This document shows, one piece after another, positions 21,867 through 32,424 of a stretch of 32,424 nt of DNA. Made by a program: the position numbers and the translations under genes. Under the pieces are notes generated by a model. The model saw nothing but the letters and a program-made list of their open reading frames with translations, was not told the origin of the DNA and made no database searches. The stretch is taken from positions 217,428 through 249,851 of the forward strand of contig PDIM01000012.1 of NCBI GenBank assembly GCA_002811675.1. Reading direction: 5' to 3'. Positions within the stretch are counted from its first letter, which is position 1; every line of letters begins with the position of its first letter. This DNA comes from Ichthyosporea sp. XGB-2017a (Eukaryota > Opisthokonta > Ichthyosporea).

Positions 21867-24800
21867 TCAAAGAATAGAAAATAAGTTTCCCCAAGACTGT
21901 GCGCACACTGCATTCACAAACTCGGCAACATGGTCACCGATGAGTGTTCTTTCATCTCCTTCATCATCGCTCCCTTCTTCAATGTCCACAGACACACTGC
22001 TTTTTTCCCGGTATAAAACATAATAACTGCTTTCAATGCTGCGATATTGAGCTTCCATTGCCTCTGCATCATTCGAATTGGTCACAGATATATCGTCGTC
22101 TGTCCCTACGATGCCACCAGAACCAAACACATCATCCCCAAACATTTCTATTGCTCTAACATATATCAAATGATCAGGGAATTTGGGATTCACGTATATA
22201 TATACAACCTCCTTTTCTCGATAACCATCTCGTTCAAGTCTCCTGCAATATTTAGGAGTGGCTTTTCTCGTCAATTCTGCAAACACAATTTCCCAGTCCT
22301 CCCAAGACCAATTCAGAGTAAGTTGATTCAAAAATACAAGCGCTTCATCGAATTCTTGAATTTCCATTTTGGGAACAACTCCTTCCAGATGCTCAAAATC
22401 TTGAAGCTTCAATAAGAATTCATTATCGGTTGTTAACTGCTTCCACAAGCCATCCCTACAGTAGTCTTTTTCCATGAGACCTATGAGCTCTTTAAGTCGA
22501 TCCTCTGCAAACTCCAAAGTGTCTGGGACTGGGGGGATAAAGGCAGTAAGACTTTCCCCTTCACTGAACGATGGTTGCTTTTGAAGACTTTTTTTGCGGT
22601 GTTCAATATTCGAATGGAGTACTTCTTTTACACCACTCAGATTCTGCAGCAATGGAAACGATGTTCTTATATTGGTTGCTATCACATAAAATCGCATATA
22701 CCAAATATCATCTTCTGGGACATAAGACTCAAGAAATGCAAGAATGGTAAACTTATAGTCCTTAAAAATATCTTCTTTGGGACACTCAGCTTCGGAAAGA
22801 ATGGAATCAGAAACCGTAAAAATAGCGGGACGACAGACATGGCGAAAATTAAGACTTTGATATCCATAAAGCGAACACCTATCTACAACATATTCGAAAA
22901 ATTTAGTCGGGTCGCATCGCTGCTGCATTTTGAAAGGAATTTTATCCGAAACTAATCGATTTCTCGCATAATCAGCAGCAAAGCTATGGAATCGCTTAAA
23001 GTCGGATAAAATTCCAATAAAATCAAAAGAGGGAAACGGCAATTCTGGCTTTGAAAGAAAATTGGCAAAGTACCGCAGCTGAAAATCGTAAACAAATGAA
23101 TTGATGTGAAACTTATTTCTATATTTCAAGCACTCCCCTGTAAACAGTTTTAATGTTTGCAAATTGCAACTGCGAAAAACGTTGACAGCCGGAGGAAGAA
23201 TGCTTGACAGTTTTGGAATTTGCGAATTCTTCTCTATGTTTACTATTCGAGAGCCTTCCATAGCATAAACATTCATCCGTACGAAAATCTTTTGGAAGCT
23301 CAGTTCTGCAAGTACAAGCCCTCCAGAAAATACTTGCTGAAAGTATATGTTTCCATTTTTATCAGCAAACCGAGGATAATATTTCTCATCTCTAGAAGAT
23401 GACAAAGGTAATTTTTGTCCTTGAGGAAAGTTTTTTCTCTGCAATGCCTTCTCACTATCTTTTTCATCTCGTTCCAAAAGGATAACTCGTAATCCAAGAC
23501 TACATAGATATCGAACATAGCTATTGATAAAGTCCGCATAAACAGACTTACACCACTCTTTTTCTAGTTGCTTGCTCATTGTCACAATGTGTCCATTCTC
23601 TTCACCATCGATCAGCTCAAAGCCATCAGCCGACCGTTCACTTTGCTGCTGGTGATCTACAAATGCATAACTAAGGCGCGGGATATTATTTGCTTCGTTC
23701 AACACTGTCTTCTCTTCAGCGAATTCATTTTCCTTTAGACGAACAAGAAGCTTCCTTCTCTCGTCACTAAACAAAAGAGGAGCTCTACTACAGTGAAATA
23801 TTCGGCTAAAACGCTTGACAATCTGCAAACTATCTCTTGACACAGCCTTTCGTCGACCTGGTTTAAATCCAGAATCAGTGCTGCCATGGCGACCTGACCA
23901 GCTATTGCATATTTCAAGCAAGTTATCTCTCTGGGAAGCAATTCGCTTTCGCTCAGTGACGAGCTCTAAGTACTGCTGTCCATGTCTACGCAAGGGATCA
24001 GAAAATGAAGCGTACGGGGTACAGTTCATAGGGACACCGGGATTCTTGTCTCTGTAAACATCCACGACTTGTAGAGTGTCCTTTGGAACAGGTTTTCGAG
24101 TGTCTGGGCGAACTGGACGTTTAAATAGGCTTCCTCTCCTAGTTTGCACGAACGATCTTGTAGGTGTAGCTTTTGAGCCAACATTTGTCTGCTGGCTAGG
24201 AGCTTTAGACTTGATCTTAAGCTTACCAAGTTTGTCTACATAATCTTTAGAAGGCAGTCTTTTCTCAATTAGATTTTCGACATTTTCACTAGCACCAATA
24301 TCGCGGTAGGCAGGTAAGACATCCCCGTCCTTTGTATCACTTGAGTGACTAAATAGCCCCATTTTCTGTTTCAGAATGTCATTTAAGCATACAGCACGAC
24401 GCTGTATCCAACTCAGCACTACTTTTACTTTTTCAGCAAATAGTTCTCTCAACTCAGAAGACCAATTATATGTATAAATTGATACGATCCCATTCGTTAT
24501 CGTCACGAGAAAGCTCAAATGACGTGTCAGCAAAGTCCCACTTTCACCTACGACTAAACAATTTTCATTTGAATAAAAAGTGTGGCTTTTTTTGCTCTCA
24601 GGGCTTTTTAATTTGGACTCGAGAACCGGTGGATCAATCTCCTCCGAACCAGTAAATTCATCTAAAAGTGAGCTACCAAACACCATAGCACTAACAGGTC
24701 TTGAAGACGACGGTATTATATGCTCCGAGTTTAAACACAGATTGGACTTATTTCCTTCCTCGCCGGGGTTCAAGCTGTCTATGATATGAAACCGAGGTTC

Positions 24801-27800
24801 TCCATCCTTAGCACAAGAACAATTGCAGGTTGCACAGTTTGCTATAAAGCAAGGGGAGGAAGTCGAGTGCACAGTTCCACTTATTAGTTTACAAATTTCT
24901 ATCAAAAGATCGTTTTGGCCCCAAGTGGGTACGTTAAATGAATTCACGATCGCAAACACGGACGGATTCTCCGTGGCCAAAGATTCCTTATACAGTTCAG
25001 GGAGTTTTACTAGCGATTTTAAGGCCTTTTGTTCGTAAAGTTCACTCAGACTGTCACAATCATTTTGAAAACTTGCCGGTTCACTTTCGCTTTCCCCGTT
25101 ATTATCAGTATCTTTAGAATGAAGTAAAGCATCAGATACCTTTTCAATCCCTTCAGCTTGCGGATAATTTTTGTCGTCCACAATCGCCTTTTCTACATAC
25201 TTCAAATTACTTTCGATAACTTCATTCTTACTTCGCGCTTTGTGTACATTCGTGCTTACATGAAAAACATCAGTGTGAATAAAACAGTCGCATAAAGTCT
25301 GCCTGGCCGATAGAACGATCTTTTTCATAAGATTCTTTCGATCAATATTTCCCTTTACCCAATAGGACACCCGGACATATTCAACTGTTCCTTCATCAGT
25401 TCGTTCAGCTAAATCAGGACACGAACTCGGACAGCTTCCCTCTTCATAAACTGGATTCCATGAAACAAGTTTTTCACACGTACTTGGTGCAATTTCACAC
25501 TTTTCCATTTTTAATGAATTCAGCACCTTTCCAGAGCGCGAAACAAGTTCCAGCTCTATACACACAATTCCTTGGCCAATGGAAGTCTCTAGAGCTGTCT
25601 GTTGTGGAGATGGAATTGAATTGTATAAAAAGGATAAATACCCATCCGTTATGGGCCATGAGTTAGTTGAATCTGACGTTTCACTATCAGTCATTTCTCC
25701 GTCGGATCCAGGCATTTCTAAATTCATATTATCCTCAGCGACCGGAGGGGTCTTAACTACATACAAAGGGTTCAGGTATTTCAATATATTTTGCCGCAGA
25801 TATAAAAAAAAAGAGTATTGATCTATTCTTACTGTGGGCATACGGAATGTGAACTGAAAGGGCTCTTCATTAGGGGGGCGAATGAAGTCTAAATCCTCCT
25901 GAATAAGCTTGTATGTGATGTTCCGAGCAAGAAATGTCGAGAGAATCGATGTTGTGAGTGATTTTAATTTATCATGTAGCATAGTAAGCAGCTCAGAGAT
26001 GGTAGCGGTGCCAACATCTGCAACGCCATGAACATCAAACGCAACACTTTCTTTTACATGCTGACGAATGCCTGCTTCCCGCTCCCTTAGATCAGCACTA
26101 CTTGTTTTGCTTGGACTACACGCACCAGATGCATTCGCACTCAACTCTACGTTAGGCAAGCTTTCGATTCTCAAGGAACTTGACGACCGCGTAGATGGCA
26201 ATGTATCTGTTGCTCCATCCCAGGCACCAATATCATTTTTAAAGTCGGGTTTGGGCCTCTCAAAGGCAATTTCCTCACACGCCTCATTATTGCTTTCTCC
26301 GGGGACGGAGCACAAGGATTCTGATACCTTAATATAAAATACATCCCCCGTCTTCGTTTCATAAACGAACACATTGGTCCTGTTGTTGATGGACATAGGC
26401 TCTAAAATGTTTGTAATTGCCCTTAAGGCCTGCGAAGATTTCAGTCTCCAGTGTAGAGGAATATGTTCCCTCAGTAAAATGGGGCACTCAAATTGGCCGA
26501 CCTCAAACACACTAAGAAGATTGCCACGCTTGTCAGAGAAGTGATTTGCTCCAAACGGATCATTGTCATCCATTGCCCACATATCCTCGTCTGACTGTGG
26601 AATCAACAATGGAGAACAATATCTTGTTTCTTGCAGTTCTCGCAAGAGAAGAAGCCTATTCACTTTGTCTGATATAGTATATATCGCGTCCATGACTCCG
26701 AATATCAAGTCTGATTCGCCATTCTCGTCATAATCGAGCGTTCTTGAGTGTATCGCAATCAGTGCTCGGTAGTCCCGCACCTGCACAATTAGCCAAAAAG
26801 GCATCGAACTTACAATTTTTGCTGTTCCGTCACCATTTTCGACCTTCGCTGCAAGTTCAGAACTGTGACACAGAAGATATTCATCGCCGAAATTCAAAAA
26901 TTTGTATTCACCTCTTACAGTAGTATTTTTGAAAAAGTCCATAAACAACCCCATTCCCTTGTCTTCTTTAATAAACGTAAGAGATAATTCGGTAGAGTAA
27001 GAAGTCCGAAAAACCTGCTCATCGTTTTTCTTTACATGCTTAAGAACTTCTTTCACACTTTCTCCATCCATTACACACTCTCTTCTCTTAATGGCAGTTA
27101 ATTCATCATTAATCAGCCAATCCAACTGACTATTCAACTTTTCAATTATTAGCTTCTGGTCATCAGAAAATTGAGGGCCATGCTTTCCGTCTTGGGAATC
27201 ATCGTCAGTAAACGAATCCATGCTTTCCGAGCTACTGGATAAGAAAAAGTCATTTACATCATCTTCTTCAACATCACTCTGGTAATTTAAGGTCGATTTC
27301 CTGCGATTATTCTTTGGAAGTCCAAAAAAAGCAACATGTAGTGTTATCTCAACAGAACTGTCATGAATATCATCTGACTGCAACTCAGTTTTCCTGTCTT
27401 TCAAAATATCCTCAAGATTAGCAGGTAAATGAGTAATATGAACGCATTCATAGTACGAATTTCCAGAAGGACCAGCTTTCTTATTGATTGAGCATTCTAT
27501 ATGCATAAACAGTGGTGGTATAACTCTTCGTTTGGGCCCCTGTTCTTCCGGGCGAAATTCGTGATCTTGTGAAATGGACGAAACGCTCTGCATATGCTTT
27601 GGGTTCACGTTGTGAACTTTCAAAATGTCACTAGAAAATCCGCAAAGGCCTTCTAAAGCTTCGATGGCGGAAGCCCCGTTGAAATAGAAGTATTCAGGGG
27701 AACACGGGATCGCAGAAAAATGCTTCCCAATAAATTCTTCCGACCTTTTCTTAATGTCATTGTACAGCGCGTCATCACCTTTCTTTTCGAATTTCTTCAG

Positions 27801-30800
27801 AGTTTGCATCCACTTGGTCAAGTTAATTTCAAAACTAGACTCTTTGCAAAACTCAATGGCGTTCTGAAAGTCGGAGTATTTAAGATGCTGTCCATTCAAA
27901 AGGCAAATAAAAACGGAATGTACATATCCTTGAACATATCCTCTTCGAACCGTGTTGGCAAACATTTCTCCCCGCGAAGTAAATGGCATCTCCAAGCCAC
28001 AATTTTCTTCATCTCCTACGGGGTGCTCGAAATAATCATGCTCTACGAAGGCACTTGGTGCCAAAGCAGACCCTTGCATAAATTCCCCTCTTGTACATTC
28101 ATGAAAATATATAATCAACTCTTTACGCATTTTTCGCAAGTCACCTCCATCCTTGTTAATTCCAATCCGCGGGGTGATACACAGAATAAATTTACACTTT
28201 TCAATTACCTTCACAAAACAACGAAATGCCCCTTCCCATGCACTCTCCGGTCTATCGAAGCGCTCGTCCATTTCACTCAAATACTCGCCGATTTCATCAT
28301 GCTGTTCTTCGCCCAGAATCATTTCAAAGCTGCCAACTGATACAATAAATTCCTCCACTATTCTATCAAGTAGCTTGTCAATATTGAGTTCGCCAGAACA
28401 TTGGCTTAAATCAAATTTTGAGAGCGACTGAGAATGCCCTTTCTCCAGTTTAAAGGAGGAATCATCTCCAGAAAGAGGCCGCTCTGAAGCACTCAAATGG
28501 GGCTTAATCAAAGTCATCGAATTTTCCGCGGGCAAAATTGGAACGTCCGGAACATCCATTGCAGCCACAGAATGCTCAGAGCCCATTAAGTTGTTACACA
28601 AAGCTAGAAGGAACAAAGACTGTGCACCACTGTCGTCATTCTCTAACAGCGGATATAATCCACCGCTTCCTTTATCTTCACTGGGAAGAAACTGCACATC
28701 CCCATCCCCAATTTCACTCAAAGGAGGTAAAATAAATTTCATTTTTTTTGCAGGGAGTAAAACTTGATAAAGTTCAAAACAGAAAGGGATCCGGTGTGTA
28801 TGTTGAGAGTCTTCTCCAAGATCTGGGTTTTTGTGCTCAATAGCTGATACATTAAACTCTAGCTTCGGATTATGCAAGCATATATGGTCAAACGTGCTAA
28901 GCGTGGACACTAACACGGCATCATGAACATACATAGCTTTTGCAACATCGATATATTTTTTCCCTCCTGCATAAGCAAATATATCATCAGCAATTACAGT
29001 ACCGTCCTGAGGTTCAATCCAGACCTCAGTGGTTACAGAGCTCGAGCTGTGGACAGGGAAAATGATGAACTGAATAATAAATGTTAGAACATTCTCTCCT
29101 GACAATTGAGAGTTCAATACTTCCATCGAACCACGGGCTTCAGGCGATATGTTTATCTTAACCTCTTTGATCATTGAGAATCCTCCAACTGTACTCACAA
29201 TTTTGAATCCTTCTTTGATTCTACTTTGCAAAATAGACTCAAGAACCAATGTACATGTACTGGGAGATAGTTCGACATCTCGATCAAAATGGTCGGGGGA
29301 ACTATAAAGATACCAAACCCATCTTTTATGAAATAAATATGACCACAGAACAGCAAATGGAGTCTTTCGCTTATTTTTTTGAGATGGTTGATACTGAATT
29401 CCGTCAGTGAATAATCGAACAATTGGCATTTGCACAGGGTTAGAGCTGCTATCATCTTCATATCTTATGACGATGTGCCTTAGGTAGCTGGAAGTAAGTG
29501 TAAGCAAAGGCTTCCCATACAGATGGGCGGGTACTGACGACAATGTCAACATTTTAACTTCGTTCTCAAACTCCTTTTTATACTGCCTTCTCGCTATGTG
29601 GGATGCATCCCAAAAGCCCATTCTTAATCCCACAATACATCCTCCTTCCCAGGCCAGTCGCACAACACAAAACGTATGAGGAACGTCGGCCCCTGCAACA
29701 TAGTGAAATTTCACATACGAATGCTTTTCTATCAGAACGAAAGAGCACCAATCTTGCAGAAATTCAAAAAGGGCTTTTTTGGCAGTTTCGTATTTAAAAT
29801 TTAGGCTCAGGTGATTAAAGAACAAACGATCTCCCGAAACTTCGACGTCCGATTCCGCAATACCCATTATTAGCTCGATATCAAACCATCTATGCCACGT
29901 ATTGCTTCCCAATGGAACTACAGCTCTCCAAAACTTTGTAAAATCGGACGGCTGGAGGTTTTCTTTAATAGCAGCACAAAACTCTTTATATAGAGGCCCT
30001 CGTACACTAGGACCAGAGTTTGCATTATTTGCAGCCCCCCCTAAATTACCATATGACGAGCTATTCGAACGGATTTGATTGTCATCCGTAAATACAAAGA
30101 GTGGCTCCTTTCCAAATTCGGTTGGTTTCTTGAAATGGACTGGGAACTTAAAAGTAGACAAACGCATTAAAACTTTGTCACTCTCCTGGATAGTGCTCAT
30201 GAATTTCACAATTCTCAGAGCGGTGTTAAATACAGATGCATTTACAGGATCAGCTGTTTGCGAATTGGCTTTTTGCATTTTACTAACGCTACGGACAATG
30301 TTATATGGGGCTAGTAGTGATATTTGCACTTTAACAGAAGGAGCCTCTCCTTCTTCCGGCCAACTGGCTAGTATCCAGTACTCAATCCAAACGCGCTGCT
30401 TAAAAGGAATTACTAATTTACACACAATCGCATTTGTCGTAGAAGAACTAAACCCTGTAGCTTTCTGCACAACAAGGCTATAAGCTAAAAATCCTTCCCG
30501 AAATCGAAGTCGCATAACATCAAGAAGACTGGAATTCAGTATATATTCTCGCATTCGCTTCCTCCAAACTGGTACTAGAGGAGGGTTGCAAGTCACAAAG
30601 GGAAAACGACTATTCGTATCCATGGCCCACCAATAGCTTTGCGTAGAACCATCCACAAGTACCTCTTTGTCTATTTCAAAGGCACATGCCAGGTCTTGAA
30701 CAGTTGGGCCTAAACTATTTGCATAAAAATTATCACTCTGATCGTCCTCGCATACACAAAAGGAAAAAGATGATTTCATAAAGTGTACTTGGTACATATT

Positions 30801-32077
30801 CTCTTCATATATTTCTGCATTTTCTACCAGGGAAGGCACATTTTCAGAACCTTTCAAACTCTGACTTTGAAGATCAACACAATCTTCTTCGTACAACAAA
30901 GCTCCTCTAGTTGCTGTTGCTACAAAGTACAGCAAGTCTGTGTCTGGCACATGCCCAAAGTTGCATCCTATTTCAAACCCATTTGCAACCATTATAAATG
31001 AACATCGAACATTCATTCGACTGCACAACATAATTACATTGTCGGATGTGTTGATGTCCGGCACGCAACACACTCCATCATTCAATATAATTAAAGAAGA
31101 TACAGAGCACTCAGGTAGAAGATTTAAAGCAAACAAGCCATTATGAATCGTAGCAGAGAGTGTAGCATCCGGGGCTACAGCACTAGACACATTCCAATTG
31201 GCCGGGATAGCGGCTGAAAACCCCTGAGCACCTCTGTAGTTTGAATTTTTCAACGCAATTGCTGAAACACGATTTTCCATCAAGCAAAACTGCTCTTTGA
31301 ATTGCGCTACGATGTAGGCCAGCGTCTTATCAGTCAATTTTGCCCCTTGCACCAACACAAACATCGACTGGCTCTTACTACTTCCCACCGGACTCTGACA
31401 TACAATGGATATAAAAATCTCGGGAACAATCTTAAATCCCCCAGAAGTAAAAGGAACAGCCATCCCACCCAAGCATTTTAGCAGAATACCCGCAAGACGA
31501 TCAGAATAAACATCACTCCCAGTGCTGGACACTGAAGCCATTGATTGACTCACATCCAACGAGAAAACGACTCGATAACTCGACGCCACAAACCGAAACT
31601 CCGTCGAAGGCACAACAAAATACGCATCCTGGACTTCTTCTTCGGCAGTTTCCTCCCCGTTGCTTTTGCCAGTGCCCTCTTTATGTTGATGCCTCTGAAA
31701 ATGACTCATTTTACTCCCCAACACACCGGATTTCTCCAACTTCTCCTCCACAGACATAATAATAAACGTTTTTGCTTTCGTGACAAACTCCTACAATATT
31801 TCATCAGTACCACAATTGAAACGTTAATCATCTTACATCAAAGATACATTTCGTTTTTCTTCCCTAAAAAATAGCTTCAGGTATGTCGATCATATGAATA
31901 AAGAAATATACACACCTCTTTGATACTTGGCTCAGGAGAAATATAATTATGAATCTGCTCAAAAACCCACAGTGCCCTTTCAGCCCGTGAAGGATAGTGT
32001 GATTGATTAATCAAAACTTCAACCACCCCCGCAATCTTCATCGACTGCTGCTGCTGCTGCTGTTGTTGGTCCCCCAT
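21867..32077 (-). CDS. SZT2: SZT2, scaffold subunit of the KICSTOR complex
   Basis: In animals SZT2 holds KICSTOR together and brings GATOR1 to the lysosome, making mTORC1 sensitive to amino acids. My model is exon 1 32077-31916 and exon 2 31790-21867, giving 3361 aa (human about 3430). Exon 1 encodes a poly-Gln run, then SHYPSRAERALWVFEQIHN, which aligns with human DYRISRNVRLAWFLNHLHQ. Exon 2 then gives FVVPSTEFRF near residue 112, FSLDVSQS near 130, LNDGVCCVPD near 291 and FGHVPD near 333. These match human FLLVPSTRVTF, IELDLSPS, ITDGVTSVPD and FGHVPN from memory. The rest is large alternating alpha/beta sequence with acidic Ser-rich linkers and a basic linker near the middle; I see no other named domain. 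The open frame alone would suggest Met at 31757, which omits the conserved N-terminus. It is convergent with DNPEP. Confidence 0.94.
31791..31915 (-). other. SZT2 intron 1 (125 nt)
   Basis: On the minus strand the donor GTGTGT begins at 31915 and the acceptor TTGTAG ends at 31791, with a branch-like TACTGAT just upstream. The junction is phase 0 (Lys-Glu then Glu-Phe-Val) and joins in frame to Met at 31757 after 11 codons. A nearer AG at 31864-31863 would break the frame. Confidence 0.8.
32045..32068 (-). repeat. CAG/CAA microsatellite coding poly-Gln in SZT2
   Basis: On the minus strand two CAA codons and six CAG codons give eight Gln directly after Met-Gly-Asp of SZT2. Such tracts often vary in length between strains. 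It precedes the conserved N-terminal block, so it probably has little effect on the fold. Confidence 0.85.
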
Positions 32078-32424
32078 ATTGAAGAGCGTATGATACAAAA
32101 AATAACAATGATGATGATAATGGTAAACTATAACGCTAAATCAATTAATCAAAGCCCTCAATGAGTAGCTCAACTACACATCAATATCCCCGCTTCTCTC
32201 CCACCTCTTTTCTTGTCTTGGCCCCCCCTCCTCCCTCCTCCCTCCTCCTCCTCCTTCTCCCCTTTCTTAATCAGTTCTTTGATTCACTTCAGGTCTTGGG
32301 CCCGTTGTTAGAGGATTTGATTAATCCTTGCTTTCCCTTTCTTTTTTTCTTTTTTTTTTGTTTTATGTTTGAGGGAAATCAGAAAATCATGCAAAAAGCA
32401 AAAACAAAAAAAAAAATGAAACAA
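32078..32424. promoter_or_regulatory. SZT2 upstream region
   Basis: This is the 5' leader and presumed promoter of SZT2 on the minus strand. It contains a C/T-rich microsatellite at 32221-32263 (purine-rich on the SZT2 strand), a T-rich stretch near 32336-32364 and A-rich DNA to the window edge. From 32365 a short plus-strand frame (three in-frame ATGs, 20 codons) stays open to the edge and could be the start of a divergent gene, but this is very weak. No named element is recognised. Confidence 0.4.
32221..32263. repeat. C/T-rich (CCT)n-like microsatellite
   Basis: A pure pyrimidine stretch made of CCT/CTCC units after a run of seven C. On the opposite strand it is G/A-rich. Such tracts occur in promoters, can form triplex or quadruplex-like structures, and vary in length. 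It lies about 150-190 bases upstream of the SZT2 ATG. Confidence 0.8.

Noticed and set aside
27720-28340. 206-codon plus-strand frame
   Set aside because: It lies antisense within the SZT2 exon, with no recognisable family or promoter.
31757-31759. Met at 31757 as the SZT2 start
   Set aside because: It leaves out the conserved N-terminal segment found in frame across a short intron. A TTG further upstream at 32098 is not a credible eukaryotic start, so ATG at 32077 was chosen.
32221-32263. C/T-rich repeat as telomeric or CRISPR-like repeat
   Set aside because: The units are irregular, there are no spacers, and it lies internally in a gene promoter. It is a simple microsatellite.

Overview
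This is a compact, intron-poor eukaryotic nuclear segment. It has GT-AG introns of about 84-125 bases, AATAAA-like poly(A) signals, large multidomain eukaryotic proteins and peroxisome/ER sorting signals. The species cannot be named from the sequence. Two features lean away from animals and fungi: the aspartyl aminopeptidase looks closer to the plant type, and the UBR4/BIG protein carries a ZZ zinc finger, which I associate with plant BIG. A protist or alga is therefore the best guess. No transposon, virus-like element, tRNA, rRNA or CRISPR array was seen.

There are six genes in strictly alternating orientation. (1) 130-16192 (+) is a giant UBR4/Pushover/BIG E3 ligase, rebuilt here from four exons to a predicted 5266 aa; its last exon is 12 kb. 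(2) 16317-17333 (-) is uricase, with its catalytic residues intact and a C-terminal SKL. (3) 17479-18936 (+) is a SAMTOR (BMT2-family) S-adenosylmethionine sensor/methyltransferase-fold protein, with a hidden in-frame 105-base intron. (4) 19007-19732 (-) is an INSIG-family six-helix ER membrane protein ending in a KKIK dilysine signal. (5) 20250-21635 (+) is an M18 aspartyl aminopeptidase (DNPEP). (6) 21867-32077 (-) is SZT2, the giant KICSTOR subunit, with a first exon that lies outside its main reading frame and was found by homology.

The most striking point is that SAMTOR and SZT2 lie in one 15-kb stretch. In animals SAMTOR signals methionine/SAM status to mTORC1 through GATOR1-KICSTOR, and SZT2 is the scaffold of KICSTOR. 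The other genes are also linked to metabolism or proteolysis: sterol control by INSIG, peptide breakdown by DNPEP, N-degron turnover by UBR4 and purine breakdown by uricase. Eukaryotic neighbours are often unrelated, so a functional cluster remains a hypothesis.

Spacers are short. Convergent stops are 124, 70 and 231 bases apart. Divergent starts are 145 bases apart (uricase/SAMTOR, with three poly(dA:dT) tracts) and 517 bases apart (INSIG/DNPEP, with a long poly(A) tract). Introns, where present, mostly sit near the 5' ends of genes.
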